Source: Methylococcaceae bacterium
Lineage (GTDB): Bacteria > Pseudomonadota > Gammaproteobacteria > Methylococcales > Methylococcaceae
Assembly: GCA_902810705.1 (NCBI GenBank)
Contig: CADDYU010000009.1
Location: forward strand, 1 to 51,812
Direction of reading: 5' to 3'
Length of the DNA: 51,812 nt
How positions within the stretch are numbered: the stretch's first letter is position 1; the number at the start of each line of letters is the position of its first letter. This document shows, piece after piece, positions 8,282 to 18,662 of the stretch. Position numbers and translations under genes: made by a program. The notes under the pieces were generated by a model. The model made no database searches, was not told the origin of the DNA, and saw only the letters and a program-made list of their open reading frames with translations.

Positions 8282-9534
8282 GGCGTGACTCCGACCACCT
8301 GGTTGTAGATCGCCGTATCCTTTTGCACCAGAATCGCCCGTTCGGCGGCATCGCGAATGGCGGCCTGGGCACTGCTCTGAATCTTCAGGTAATCAATGAG
8401 GGCGATTTCCCCGGTCTCGAACGCCAACCGGCTCATGTTGAGCTGGGTCTCGGCAATGGCCTTGCGGCGGTTGGCGATCTCCAGGGCGGCGCGATCCACC
8501 TCCAACCGGGGAATAGCCTCGTGCAGAGCCTTTTCCAGGGAGCGCCACAAGGCTTCCCGCTGGGCGATTCGCTCGGTCAGGAAGACGTTGGCCTGAGCCA
8601 CGTAAGGCGCATTCCATGACTCGCCGCCAATCGGTATGGTGATGGCGACGTTGGTTCCATTGTTAAAACGCTCGTTATTGCTATTTCGGGAGCTGTCGGT
8701 GCCGAGCATTAAGGATGGTTGGTTACCCTGCTTAGATAACCGGGTGAACTCGACTTCCGCCTGCGCCCGCGCCACCAGCGCGTTGGCCGCCGCCACCGCC
8801 GGATGGCGTTCGTCGAACTGCCGCAAGGGGCTCTGTTTTTCCTCGAAGGACTTCGGAGCACGGTTGAGGCGGGTCAGGTTCTGGTAGGCCTTGCGAGCGT
8901 GCATGACCTCCGCTTCCGCCTGCACGAGGGCGGTCTTTTTTTCCAGCTGGTCGCTCTCGGCGAGCAAGAGATCGGCGCGGGCCAAATCCCCCAGCTCCAC
9001 GCGCCGCTGCACGACCGCCGTCAGTCTTTCCGCGACTCCATAAATCTGCCGGGCCAATTCGAGGCGGTTCTCCACCAGCCGAAGGTTCCATAAGGCGTCG
9101 CGCACCAGTCCGGCCACCTCGTGCCGGAGCGCGCGGGCATAAAGCCCCACGCTTTTTTTGGCTTCATCCGTGACCCGCTGGCTGGCTTTCCGCTGATTCC
9201 ACATCCAGAAGGGAACCTGATAGCCGAATTGGACTTCCTGATTCCCAATTCCGCGGCTGCCAAAGGCGGCGTCGTCGAGCCATTGCACATAAATGAAAGG
9301 GTAGCCTGCGATCCAATTGGAACTGCGCTGCTCCAGCGCTCGCGCCTCATCTTCGAAGGCGGTGATTAAGGCGCTTTGCGGGTATTTCTCGAACGTGGCC
9401 TCGATGACCTCCCGGAGGTTCAAGCGTTCGTCGAAAGTCAGTTCGTCGTAATGCTCGACCAGCAACTCTTCGGAATGGGCGAGCGCCGCGACACACAGGC
9501 AGACAGCCCCCACAATGCCGTAAAAAACCTTCAT
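8278..9534 (-). CDS. czcC: TolC-family outer membrane channel of the metal efflux system
   Basis: A 418-residue outer-membrane efflux protein. A signal peptide ends near CVAALAHSEE, followed by the two repeated OEP regions rich in coiled-coil helices (for example QAEAEVMHARKAYQNLTRLNRAP and the later EIANRRKAIAETQLNMSRLA stretch). It would form the trimeric exit duct for the pump and adaptor encoded downstream. ATG 9534 is preceded by GGAG about ten bases away. It is the first gene of the overlapping pump operon. Confidence 0.9.
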   Translation of the reverse strand: MKVFYGIVGAVCLCVAALAHSEELLVEHYDELTFDERLNLREVIEATFEKYPQSALITAFEDEARALEQRSSNWIAGYPFIYVQWLDDAAFGSRGIGNQEVQFGYQVPFWMWNQRKASQRVTDEAKKSVGLYARALRHEVAGLVRDALWNLRLVENRLELARQIYGVAERLTAVVQRRVELGDLARADLLLAESDQLEKKTALVQAEAEVMHARKAYQNLTRLNRAPKSFEEKQSPLRQFDERHPAVAAANALVARAQAEVEFTRLSKQGNQPSLMLGTDSSRNSNNERFNNGTNVAITIPIGGESWNAPYVAQANVFLTERIAQREALWRSLEKALHEAIPRLEVDRAALEIANRRKAIAETQLNMSRLAFETGEIALIDYLKIQSSAQAAIRDAAERAILVQKDTAIYNQVVGVTP

Positions 9535-9642
9535 TTCGTTATTCTCCGAAGCACCCCTGGAACGGTGCGAATGGACTGAATCGGCCGCCGCAAGGTGCGC
9601 GGACGCTCTCGGATGGGCCGGGCGGAGGCATACCTCCGGTGA

Positions 9643-10047
9643 TCAGAGACGGAACGAACTTGGAGGCGGCGCGCGCGGGCGGGCGTCGTGGCGGAATAGC
9701 TCGACCGGGGACGGGAAAGCTTCGGCAGCGGTCAGGTTGGCGCCCGGAAGCTTGGGGAAAAGCGCCGGAACCACAGGCGGCGGATACGGCTGAATCAAGC
9801 GGTCGGGCGCGAAACGGATCGATTCAGGCCCATTCCATGGCCCTGCCTGCACGCTCACGATCAGACCTGCGCCGCCCGGCTGCGCATCGGCCGCGGCGCA
9901 GCCTTTCCCGGTTTCAGCGAGAAATTCCAGCCCCGGCACATGCAGGAATCCGCCCTTTTCCACCCCAGTATGCGCATGCACCCAGGGCATGAGCATCTGC
10001 GTCAACACCAGCATGGCGCACAGGACGAAACGGCAGGAACGGATCAT
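9643..10047 (-). CDS. Small exported protein ahead of the metal efflux operon
   Basis: A 134-residue product with an N-terminal signal peptide (about residues 1-26, ending MPWVHAHT) and a proline-rich, low-complexity mature part. It lies 108 bases upstream of the czcC-like gene on the same strand, so it may be the first gene of the efflux operon. The His-x-His after the signal peptide could touch metal, but that is speculation. I do not recognise the family. Confidence 0.6.
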   Translation of the reverse strand: MIRSCRFVLCAMLVLTQMLMPWVHAHTGVEKGGFLHVPGLEFLAETGKGCAAADAQPGGAGLIVSVQAGPWNGPESIRFAPDRLIQPYPPPVVPALFPKLPGANLTAAEAFPSPVELFRHDARPRAPPPSSFRL

Positions 10048-10253
10048 GAATTATTGATTGAGGCGCGCGGACAAGGCTTAGGCTGAGTGGCTCACAGTAT
10101 AGTGCCGGAAGCGGGAACGTGTAAAAAGAGCCGGTTTCAAGAATAGCGAAATCGGCGGGCACCGTACCTGAATCTCCCTACTTTACCGCTCCCCGTTTTT
10201 CCCGTAAGTTGCCGCGAGTTCCCGATGAATCAGCTGCCATAAAGGATTCGACC

Positions 10254-10640
10254 ATGAGCCATCTGCCGAATGATCTGAAATACGCGAAAAGCCACGAGTG
10301 GGCGAAGCTGGAGAATGACGGGACGGTGCGGGTCGGAATTTCCGATTTCGCCCAGGAGCAGTTGGGCGACGTGGTGTACGTCGAACTGCCGGAGCCCGGC
10401 CGCAAGGTGAAGGCGGGCGAGGCCGTCGCGGTGGTCGAGTCGGTGAAGGCGGCCTCCGATATTTACAGCCCGGTGTCCGGTGAGGTCGTCGAAACCAATG
10501 GCGCGCTCGCCGATGCCCCGGAAGCGATCAATCAGGACTCCTACGCGGCATGGTTCTTTCGCGTCAAGGCGGACAATCCGGCCGAACTCGACGCCCTGTT
10601 GGATGCCGAAAGCTATCGGGCCTCCGCCGGCGCTGAGTGA
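10254..10640 (+). CDS. gcvH: Glycine cleavage system H protein
   Basis: Lipoyl carrier of the glycine cleavage complex; it shuttles the aminomethyl group between the P, T and L proteins. The product has 128 residues with Lys65 in the lipoylation motif [21 protein letters not shown] 10254 has AAAGGA about nine bases upstream and gives the standard N-terminus ([16 protein letters not shown]); an in-frame upstream extension is not family-like. No gcvP or gcvT is in the window, so the H protein stands alone here. It converges with the aminotransferase gene, whose stop is 36 bases away. Confidence 0.96.
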   Translation: MSHLPNDLKYAKSHEWAKLENDGTVRVGISDFAQEQLGDVVYVELPEPGRKVKAGEAVAVVESVKAASDIYSPVSGEVVETNGALADAPEAINQDSYAAWFFRVKADNPAELDALLDAESYRASAGAE

Positions 10641-10675
10641 GATTTGACGCAAGGCCAGCCCTGAAACTCTGCGTT

Positions 10676-11839
10676 CTATCCTGCCGGACGGAATCTGGGC
10701 AGGCGCCGGACCGCTTCCCGCAAGGTCGAATCGTCCTTGGCGAAGCAGAAGCGGATCAAGTGCTCTCCAGCCGTGCCCTGGTAGAAGGCGCTGCCCGGAA
10801 CCCCGGCCACGCCGGTCTGCTCCAGCAGGGCCAAGGCCGCGGCCTTGGCGGTGGGATAGCCGAACCGGGCGATGTCCGCCAGGACGTAGTAGGCCCCTTG
10901 CGGCACGATCGGCGCGAGCCCGGCGGCGGCCAGGCCCTCGCAGAGGATGTCGCGTTTCCGCTGATACTCGGCCTGGAGTTCCCGGAGGAGTTCCGGCGGA
11001 GCCTGCAAACCCGCCGCGGCGCCGTATTGCAGGGGCGTCGGCGCGCACACGTAGAGCAGATCGTTGACCAGGTTGATCGCCCTCGCCAAGGGTTCCGCCG
11101 CTACCGCGTAACCCAGCCGCCAGCCGGTGATGCTGAAGGTCTTGGAGAAGCCCATGATGCTCACGGTGCGCTCCCAGAGGCTTCCGACGGTCGCGGGCGA
11201 TACGTGCCGGTGGCCGTCGTAGGTGAGGTACTCGTAGATTTCGTCGGTGATGACCAGGAGATTGTGGTCCGCCGCGACGCGCTCGACGCTGGCGAGCTCC
11301 GCCTCGCCGAACATTTTTCCGCTGGGATTGGATGGGGTGCAGACCACGAGGGCCCGCGTGTTCGGCCGCAGGCTCGCGCGGAGGTCCGATTCATGCAAGG
11401 TGAATTCGGGCGCCGCGAGGGTCAGGAGCTGGGGTTCGAGGCCGCCGAGCAGAATGGTGTTGAGATGATAGCCGTAGTAGGGCTCCAGCAGCAGGACGCC
11501 ATCACCCGGATCGAGCAGGGCGGTCAGGGTCGCGGCGAAGGCGCCGGTGGTGCCGGCGCTGACCACGATCTCCTTATCGGGGTCCACCTCCAGGCCATTG
11601 TCCCGCCGCAGTTTTTCCGCGATGGCTAGTCGGAGCGGCGCGATGCCCTCGGGCAGCGCGTAAGTGTTCCGATTCTCCCGGATCGCGGCGATGGCGCCGT
11701 CCTGGACCGGGGCCGGCGTCGGCAGGTCGCCGAGGCCCTGGCCCAGGTTGATGCCGCCGAGCCGCTCACATTCGCGGGTCATGAGGCGGATGTCCGAAGG
11801 CTGGAGGCCGGCGATGCGGCGGGAGATGGCGAAACTCAT
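10676..11839 (-). CDS. PLP-dependent class I/II aminotransferase
   Basis: Fold-type I aminotransferase of 387 residues. Lys233 in MGFSKTFSITGWRLG is the PLP Schiff-base lysine; the CTPSNPSGKMF and ITDEIYEYLTYD segments carry the cofactor-binding Asn, Asp and Tyr. It probably acts on aspartate, methionine or kynurenine-like amino acids, and the exact substrate cannot be read from sequence. ATG 11839 was chosen because GAGGA lies upstream and the protein then begins MSFAISRRIAGLQPSDI; the longer frame to 11980 would run through the groEL terminator. Confidence 0.9.
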   Translation of the reverse strand: MSFAISRRIAGLQPSDIRLMTRECERLGGINLGQGLGDLPTPAPVQDGAIAAIRENRNTYALPEGIAPLRLAIAEKLRRDNGLEVDPDKEIVVSAGTTGAFAATLTALLDPGDGVLLLEPYYGYHLNTILLGGLEPQLLTLAAPEFTLHESDLRASLRPNTRALVVCTPSNPSGKMFGEAELASVERVAADHNLLVITDEIYEYLTYDGHRHVSPATVGSLWERTVSIMGFSKTFSITGWRLGYAVAAEPLARAINLVNDLLYVCAPTPLQYGAAAGLQAPPELLRELQAEYQRKRDILCEGLAAAGLAPIVPQGAYYVLADIARFGYPTAKAAALALLEQTGVAGVPGSAFYQGTAGEHLIRFCFAKDDSTLREAVRRLPRFRPAG

Positions 11840-11904
11840 GGGGGGCGATTCCTCGTATGGATGGTTGGGGCTGGGAGGCCGCGACTGGCCTTCCGGAATA
11901 GCAT

Positions 11905-11937
11905 AAAGGCCCCACCGTTTCCGGTGGAGCCTTTTTG
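11905..11937 (-). terminator. Terminator after groEL
   Basis: Inverted repeat AAGGCTCCACC / GGTGGGGCCTT (one G-U pair) with a six-base loop, flanked by A-run and T-run on either strand, so it could work in both directions. It sits 24 bases past the groEL stop and upstream of the aminotransferase start. Confidence 0.75.
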
Positions 11938-11960
11938 GGTATCGAACCCGCGGTTCGGCG

Positions 11961-13640
<1,680 letters not shown>

Positions 13641-13937
13641 TCAGGATTCGAATACGGCGATCACGTCGTCCTCGCGGAGCACGAGGTATTCGTCGCCGTC
13701 GAGCTTGATCTCGCTGCCGGCGTACTTGCCGAACAATACCCGATCGCCGGCCTTGACGGTCAAGGGACGCAGCTCGCCGTTGTCCAGCGGCTTGCCGGCA
13801 CCGATGGCGATCACCTCGCCCTTGATCGGTTTCTCCTTGGCGGTATCCGGTATCACGATCCCGCCCGGCGAGGTTTGCTCGTCTTCCGAACGCTTCACCA
13901 AGATACGGTCGTGTAGAGGGCGAACGCGAATGGTCAT
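13641..13937 (-). CDS. groS: Co-chaperonin GroES
   Basis: 98-residue heptameric lid of GroEL. The start [16 protein letters not shown], the mobile loop [15 protein letters not shown] and the end of the fold [29 protein letters not shown] are all present. ATG 13937 is preceded by AGGAG; the extension to 14051 in the same frame has no family similarity. First gene of the groESL operon. Confidence 0.97.
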   Translation of the reverse strand: MTIRVRPLHDRILVKRSEDEQTSPGGIVIPDTAKEKPIKGEVIAIGAGKPLDNGELRPLTVKAGDRVLFGKYAGSEIKLDGDEYLVLREDDVIAVFES

Positions 13938-14021
13938 GCAGTGCTCCTGAGCCTCGATACATCGGAATGAGGCTTGGCTGAGCGGCGAAGAATCGCTTCG
14001 TTTAGCCAAGCGGGAATCGAT

Positions 14022-14052
14022 CGCGGGGGTGTGTCCCGATCGTCCATTCAAG
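14022..14052 (-). promoter_or_regulatory. Weak sigma-32-like promoter candidate for groESL
   Basis: On the minus strand CTTGAAT (14046-14052) stands 16 bases before CCCCCGCG (14022-14029), compared with the heat-shock consensus CTTGAAA and CCCCATNT. The -35 match is good, the -10 match only partial. The groES start is about 85 bases downstream. No CIRCE repeat was seen. Confidence 0.25.
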
Positions 14053-14518
14053 ATTGCCAGTCCCGTGCCAGAGGCCAGCTTACAATCGCGTCAGTCACTT
14101 AGCCCGGGCCAACCTGGCGCATTGGGCGCGAAAGTGTTGCCCTTGCAGCAGGCCAAAAGCACTCGCTGCTGCTCTTCAGGCAGCAGTCCATGCGGCGCCT
14201 CACTGGCGAACTCGGATTGGTTCTTGAGCGGATTTTTGCCAACGGCGGCTTTCCGGTCCGGTGACGGGACGAATAACGGCCTCCGCCAAGCGCGGCATTT
14301 CCGGCGTCAGAGTTTGACTGACCGATCAAGCCGGAAACACGCGAACGGCTTTGACTAAAGCGTTTGGGTATTACCGTCTTGCCGATATCGCCGTCGGAAA
14401 TTACGGCTTGTCCGTTCCCACGAAGCGATATGAGTTCGCAGGCAACCACAGAGTCATCAATGTGCAGAGCGAAATCGACAACGCCGATTTTGTCGCGAAG
14501 CAAGCGGGGCTGAATGCT
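14053..14518. other. Intergenic stretch without a supported gene
   Basis: Short open frames exist on both strands (for example 14099-14503 minus and 14351-14578 plus), but none has a good ribosome-binding site, a recognisable family pattern or balanced codon use. I treat it as non-coding or decayed sequence. Confidence 0.5.
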
Positions 14519-15397
14519 CTAAGCCGCTGCCCAGCGGCTCGCCGGAACTTCAAAAGCGTATGTTTCGCCGTGACTTAAATAGCGCATTCTTCCGGTCAGT
14601 CCCGCGGCTTCGGCTGCCTTTTTGAAATCCTCGAGCGGCGATTTGAAAACGCCGTAATCGTTGTAATGAATCGGAATCGCTTCTTTCGGGTTGATGAGCT
14701 TGATCGCCTCGACGCCTTGCTCGGCGTCCATCGTGAGCAAAATTCCCATAATCCGCGTGCCGCCAAGGTGAAACAAGCCCAGATCAATATTCGGGTAACG
14801 CTGCGGAATTTCCTTCAATTCGTCGATCAGCAGCGTGTCGCCGGAAATATACAGTCTAAGCGCGGTTTTATCCGCCGCGCCCGCCGCGCTGAATTCGAGC
14901 ATACTGCCCATCACGTCGGGCAGGGCGAAATCAATCATTGCCGGACCGTGTTTGCCGGGCATGGCAGTGATTTTTACTTGCGCTTCGCCTTTCGTCACAG
15001 TCACCGAATCCCACGTGTCGAGCGCGACCGCTTTTGTGAAATTTCTCGATTCGAGCTTTCCGGCGGCGTGTCCGGTCGTAACAATCGGCAGATTTTTGGC
15101 CAATTTTTCTTCGGCGATTTGGTCGAAATGATCGCCGTGATAATGCGAAAGAACGACGAAATCAATCGGCGGCAATTGCTCAATATCGAGCGCCGGTTCG
15201 GTCAGCCGCTTGCTCGTCAAACCGTAGCCGAGATAGGCGTGATCGCCCGCGTGCAGAAAATTTGGATCCGTCAAAACCGTAAAACCGGCGTAATCCAAAA
15301 TCACGGTCGCCGTGCCGACGAAAAATACCGAGCCGTTTCCGAAATCGGGAATCGCGCCCGCAATTGAAGCAAGCTGAATGGCCGTTTCTTGCGCCAT
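14519..15397 (-). CDS. Metallo-beta-lactamase-fold metal-dependent hydrolase
   Basis: A 292-residue hydrolase of the metallo-beta-lactamase superfamily, of the UlaG/UPF0173-like type. LSHYHGDHFD is the HxHxDH zinc motif, MPGKHGP and ISGDTLL supply the next His and Asp, and PIHYND the last His. ATG 15397 has an ideal GGAGG and gives MAQETAIQLASIAG; the longer frame to 15448 is less likely. The codons are richer in A and T than in the neighbours, which suggests relatively recent acquisition. The substrate is unknown. Confidence 0.85.
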   Translation of the reverse strand: MAQETAIQLASIAGAIPDFGNGSVFFVGTATVILDYAGFTVLTDPNFLHAGDHAYLGYGLTSKRLTEPALDIEQLPPIDFVVLSHYHGDHFDQIAEEKLAKNLPIVTTGHAAGKLESRNFTKAVALDTWDSVTVTKGEAQVKITAMPGKHGPAMIDFALPDVMGSMLEFSAAGAADKTALRLYISGDTLLIDELKEIPQRYPNIDLGLFHLGGTRIMGILLTMDAEQGVEAIKLINPKEAIPIHYNDYGVFKSPLEDFKKAAEAAGLTGRMRYLSHGETYAFEVPASRWAAA

Positions 15398-15448
15398 AAA
15401 AATCCTCCGTGAAATTACTCCAAAGTAACCGAACCAATAAGCCGGCAC

Positions 15449-16253
15449 CTTCGCGCACTCGCGCCGTGGAAGGTTATGACGACGGCTTTTTATTTTTAAG
15501 ACAGGCTTTTATTTAAAAAGACCGGTTTCCAAGCCTGGTTTGGAGATCGAGATTTAAACAATGCCCTCTCGCGCGCTCTACGAGATCTTTACCGAGCTGC
15601 CGGTCAAGTTTCGGGCTTTCGTCGACGTGCTCGCGGAGGTCGCCGAGCAAAGCCAGCTCGGCTCGTCCAAGGACACTCTGCGCCTTGATGGAATATGGAT
15701 AAGGACCGGCAGCCGCCGGGCGGCGGAAAAGCTTCGTAAAAAAGGGATAGAGCCTCTGCAAGTTTCGATCAGTCGCCGACCTCATTAAAACCGGGCTTGG
15801 CATATCAATCACGTCGCGTAAAGCGGTTTTGACCAAAGGATTTCCCCTCAAGCCAGTATTATCAAGTTTACAGGCCGGCTTGATTGATCTGGCCTGCTAT
15901 TTGACAGTGGCTCTAAACAGGGACGAGCGCTTTCTTGCAAGCCAAGTCGCCCATATCGGGCCTCGATACGGCAAGCTCGAGCTGGCTTTTAGCCGTATAA
16001 GGTACGAATCAGCCACGCGACATCGCGGGCATTCGTGCTGTGACGGCTTCGATACTCGCCCCAATTGGTTTCATCGGCAGGATGCACCTGTTTACGTATC
16101 AATACGCAATGCCCGAACTTCTCTTAAGACCACGCGTTCAAAACGTTACGTTGGACCCAGGAGACGTCGGTCGCGATTTTTCCGGGGGACACGACTTTTT
16201 TAGGACTTGTTCGAGTAGCCAGCCGAAACTTAATCCTTAGGAGGAAAGGGATT
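15449..16253. other. Gene-poor stretch upstream of the DksA-like gene
   Basis: About 800 bases with only short frames such as 15561-15788 (+), 15513-15851 (-) and 15829-16203 (+). None has a ribosome-binding site or a recognisable domain. The composition is patchy, as in decayed sequence. Nothing further can be supported. Confidence 0.5.
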
Positions 16254-16508
16254 ATGGACTACATTGATGAAGCTCAAATCGTGGAAGAATGTGAACGTCG
16301 GGACGCCTTGTATCGATTAATGTTGAAGCGTGCACCACAAGAGTCCCAATATCGTGATCCGGAAGAAGGGAGAGTGCTTTGCCTGGATTGCGAGGAGCCT
16401 ATTCCAATGGGGCGACTGGCTGCCAATCCTAAAGCCGCGCGGTGTATCGAGTGTCAGTACGATTACGATCGCGAGGTACTCTACGAATCACGTCTCTATG
16501 CGGCCTAA
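16254..16508 (+). CDS. DksA/TraR-family C4 zinc-finger protein
   Basis: An 84-residue protein whose C-terminal half has the C4 zinc finger CLDCEEPIPMGRLAANP...CIEC of the DksA/TraR family. These proteins enter the secondary channel of RNA polymerase and alter promoter response, often with ppGpp. It is shorter than DksA (about 150 residues), more like TraR or YbiI, with a short N-terminal helix. The ribosome-binding site AGGAGGAAAGGG before ATG 16254 is strong. Followed by two other small stress-type genes. Confidence 0.85.
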   Translation: MDYIDEAQIVEECERRDALYRLMLKRAPQESQYRDPEEGRVLCLDCEEPIPMGRLAANPKAARCIECQYDYDREVLYESRLYAA

Positions 16509-16514
16509 GCTGGT

Positions 16515-16534
16515 CGGGCGCTGCAAAGCGCCCG
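16515..16534 (+). terminator. GCAA-tetraloop hairpin after the DksA-like gene
   Basis: CGGGCGCT and AGCGCCCG form a perfect 8-bp stem closed by a GCAA tetraloop, seven bases after the stop codon. There is no T-run, so it may stabilise the mRNA end or pause polymerase. Confidence 0.45.
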
Positions 16535-16705
16535 CATGCAAAACGGCTGTCCTTCAAGCCAAACTTGCAATGCACCGGGCGACTGTCCGGCCATTCACCT
16601 GAGAAAAGCTCATCGCTCAGCTTAATAACGAATTAGAAATCTTGGACTTAATAGAACTTCGAAGAACTAACAATCCAAGCTATTGCCTATACGTTAGGAG
16701 GATTC

Positions 16706-16954
16706 ATGCATATTATAGGAACGATCTTAATCGGCTTTCTCGTGGGCCTGGTGGCGAAATTCCTGAAGCCTGGACGAGACCCCAGCGGATTTATTATCAC
16801 GACATTAATAGGCATCGCCGGCTCTTTACTGGCCACTTATGGCGGTCAGGCCCTGGGAATTTATGCAGCAGGTCAGCCCGCCGGATTTATTGGGGCTGTC
16901 ATAGGCGCGATTCTCGTACTGTTTATCTATCACAAATTACAGCGAGACACCTAG
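16706..16954 (+). CDS. GlsB/YeaQ/YmgE family stress-response membrane protein
   Basis: An 82-residue hydrophobic protein with three helices and the glycine-rich pattern of the transglycosylase-associated protein family (LIGFLVGLVAKFLKPGRDP and GFIGAVIGAILVLF). Members are inner-membrane proteins raised in general stress; the molecular function is not established. AGGAGG lies eight bases before ATG 16706. Confidence 0.88.
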   Translation: MHIIGTILIGFLVGLVAKFLKPGRDPSGFIITTLIGIAGSLLATYGGQALGIYAAGQPAGFIGAVIGAILVLFIYHKLQRDT

Positions 16955-16984
16955 GCTGGACAATACTTAAAGCAAGTTAATTAA

Positions 16985-17002
16985 TTAAAAGCCGTCGAAA
17001 CC
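16985..17002 (+). repeat. Copy 1 of TTAAAAGCCGTC-type repeat
   Basis: The 18 bases TTAAAAGCCGTCGAAACC recur at 17409-17426 with one change, on either side of the EF-hand gene. The core AAAAGCCGTCG is also found inverted near 15478-15491. Confidence 0.5.
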
Positions 17003-17061
17003 GAGCAAGTAGGATCGATAGGCCTTTTCCAAAACCAAAAAACCCGTTGATGGAGACGAAC

Positions 17062-17376
17062 ATGAAAGACCTTAATCGCTGCGTTAAATCTTATTTTTTG
17101 GCTCTCGCCTTTTCCATGCTTGGCGCAGGTACTGCCTTACAAGCGGCCGAGGCCCCGGGAGCCACGCCAGGGACCGACAGTCAGGGCACTCAGCCGTCGC
17201 CCGCCTTCCACGATGCGGATAAGAACGGCGATCATTACGTGACTAAAGATGAATTGAAAGACCAGCCTCGCCTCTTGGAGCGTTTTGATGAAGTGGATGC
17301 CGGAAAGGACGGCAAGCTGGAGCAGCATGAGTACGCGAATTTGGTAATGGAAAAAAAGAAGGAAGGCTATAAGTAA
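17062..17376 (+). CDS. Exported EF-hand calcium-binding protein
   Basis: A 104-residue protein with an N-terminal signal peptide (hydrophobic core LALAFSMLGAG, likely cleavage after LQAAEA) and two EF-hand-type loops: DADKNGDHYVTKDEL, which has all usual calcium-ligand positions, and DAGKDGKLEQHEY. It is probably a small periplasmic calcium sensor or buffer. ATG 17062 has GGAGA five bases upstream; ATG 17050 and TTG 17047 lie in frame but would place the binding site inside the gene. A 17-of-18-base repeat flanks the gene. Confidence 0.8.
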   Translation: MKDLNRCVKSYFLALAFSMLGAGTALQAAEAPGATPGTDSQGTQPSPAFHDADKNGDHYVTKDELKDQPRLLERFDEVDAGKDGKLEQHEYANLVMEKKKEGYK

Positions 17377-17408
17377 ACCTTGTCTTGAAGGGAATAAACG
17401 ACTGTTCT

Positions 17409-17426
17409 TTAAAAGCCGTCCAAACC
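17409..17426 (+). repeat. Copy 2 of TTAAAAGCCGTC-type repeat
   Basis: TTAAAAGCCGTCCAAACC, 17 of 18 bases the same as the copy at 16985-17002. It lies 32 bases after the EF-hand gene. Function unknown. Confidence 0.5.
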
Positions 17427-17484
17427 CGTGAGGGCTATTTATTATAAAGCGTAGAAGCTTTCGCCTTTAAAAACCCATGTTCTG

Positions 17485-17523
17485 AAAATAGCGGGTTGTG
17501 GACTGCCGCAACCCGCTATTTTT
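17485..17523. terminator. Strong bidirectional terminator
   Basis: A perfect 14-bp stem (17485-17498 with 17509-17522), loop of ten bases, with A-run and T-run on its two sides. It lies between the plus-strand EF-hand gene and the end of the minus-strand methyltransferase gene, and can end both transcripts. Confidence 0.9.
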
Positions 17524-17546
17524 ACGCTCGCTTAAGCCGGTTGGGC

Positions 17547-18575
17547 TTATTCCTTATAAGCAATCGCCGCGCTGCATGGACCTTTCAAGCGCAATATTTC
17601 AAACCGCTTGAATCCGGCTTCCCTGCACCACGCTCGAAAATCCGCGCCGGTAAAGTCGAAGGCATCGCCGAATTCGATGAGCATGTTAAGTGACATCATG
17701 AGGCCAAATGCATTTTCGCGGCGCTCATCGTCGATAAGGTTTTCTATGGCGACAAAAGCCCCCTTTTCTGGCAGGGCGTCATAAGCGCTCTGGATCAAGT
17801 ATTTTTTCCGCTCCAGATTCCAGTCATGAAGAATCATGCCCATTGTGATGACATCCGCTTTCGGCAAGGGGTCTTTAAGAAAGTCTCCCGAAACCACGTC
17901 AACCCGGTCGGAGAGATTCTCCCTCGAAATCCACTTTGTCGCAATGGGTTCCACGACGGGCAGATCAAACGTCGTGCAGCGCATATGAGAATGCCGTTTG
18001 GCGACAAGACTCGATAGCAAACCGGTGGCTCCACCCACATCGCATAGGGTTTTGTAGTTGGAGAAATCAAATTTTTCCACGAATTCCTGAAAATTAGCGA
18101 GCGATATGCCTCGCATGGCGCTCATGAATTGATCAAGCCGTGGAAAATCCTCATACAGCACCTCGAACAGGGGCTTTTGGCTGTGCTTGATTTCGTTTTG
18201 AGGCTTGCCCGTCCTTAACGCGGAACCGAGATCGTCCCAGAACCTGAAAAGCCGAGCATTCAGCATTTCAAGTATCCCGCCCACATAGGTCGGCTGATTC
18301 TTGTCGAGAAATTGGGCCGTTTCCGCCGTATTCCTATAAAGAGCCTCGGGGCCCGTTCCCTCCTTATCCAGAAATCCGAGCGCCACCAAGGCATCGAAGA
18401 AATCCCAGATCCCGCGCGGATGAAGTCCCAAGGCGGCGCCCAGGGCTTCGCCAGTCATCGCTTTGTTGCTTAATCGCGTGAAAACCTCAAACTCAACCGC
18501 GGTCAGAAGTATCTTGGAGTTCCAGAAGCCGAAGCCCGTCTCGAGAATACGCGAAGGTTCGATGGCACGATTCAT
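17547..18575 (-). CDS. SAM-dependent O-methyltransferase (AdoMet_MTase_2/ASMT-like)
   Basis: A 342-residue methyltransferase with an N-terminal winged-helix dimerisation domain (about residues 1-100, ALGLHPRGIWDFFDALVALGFL) and a C-terminal Rossmann domain. The SAM-binding glycine loop is DVGGATGLLSSLV, followed by TFDLPVVEPIA and the catalytic-His region MILHDWN. This is the family of plant and polyketide O-methyltransferases and acetylserotonin methyltransferase. It stands alone, so its substrate cannot be inferred. It ends next to the strong terminator at 17485-17523. Confidence 0.88.
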   Translation of the reverse strand: MNRAIEPSRILETGFGFWNSKILLTAVEFEVFTRLSNKAMTGEALGAALGLHPRGIWDFFDALVALGFLDKEGTGPEALYRNTAETAQFLDKNQPTYVGGILEMLNARLFRFWDDLGSALRTGKPQNEIKHSQKPLFEVLYEDFPRLDQFMSAMRGISLANFQEFVEKFDFSNYKTLCDVGGATGLLSSLVAKRHSHMRCTTFDLPVVEPIATKWISRENLSDRVDVVSGDFLKDPLPKADVITMGMILHDWNLERKKYLIQSAYDALPEKGAFVAIENLIDDERRENAFGLMMSLNMLIEFGDAFDFTGADFRAWCREAGFKRFEILRLKGPCSAAIAYKE

Positions 18576-18587
18576 GATTTTCTCGTT

Positions 18588-18626
18588 GTTACGATCACTG
18601 AATTGGTGGTTACGATCACTGGATTG
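18588..18626. repeat. Tandem direct repeat in the methyltransferase promoter
   Basis: GTTACGATCACTGAATTG (18588-18605) recurs as GTTACGATCACTGGATTG (18609-18626), 17 of 18 bases identical with a 21-base period, about two helical turns. It sits directly upstream of the methyltransferase start, where a regulator could bind. Confidence 0.5.
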
Positions 18627-18662
18627 AACGTCGGCAAGCGCGGAGGCAAACCAGCTGCGCCA

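Noticed and set aside
7166..8308. 380-codon plus-strand frame opposite the adaptor gene
   Set aside because: Antisense mirror of a recognised gene without domain or ribosome-binding site.
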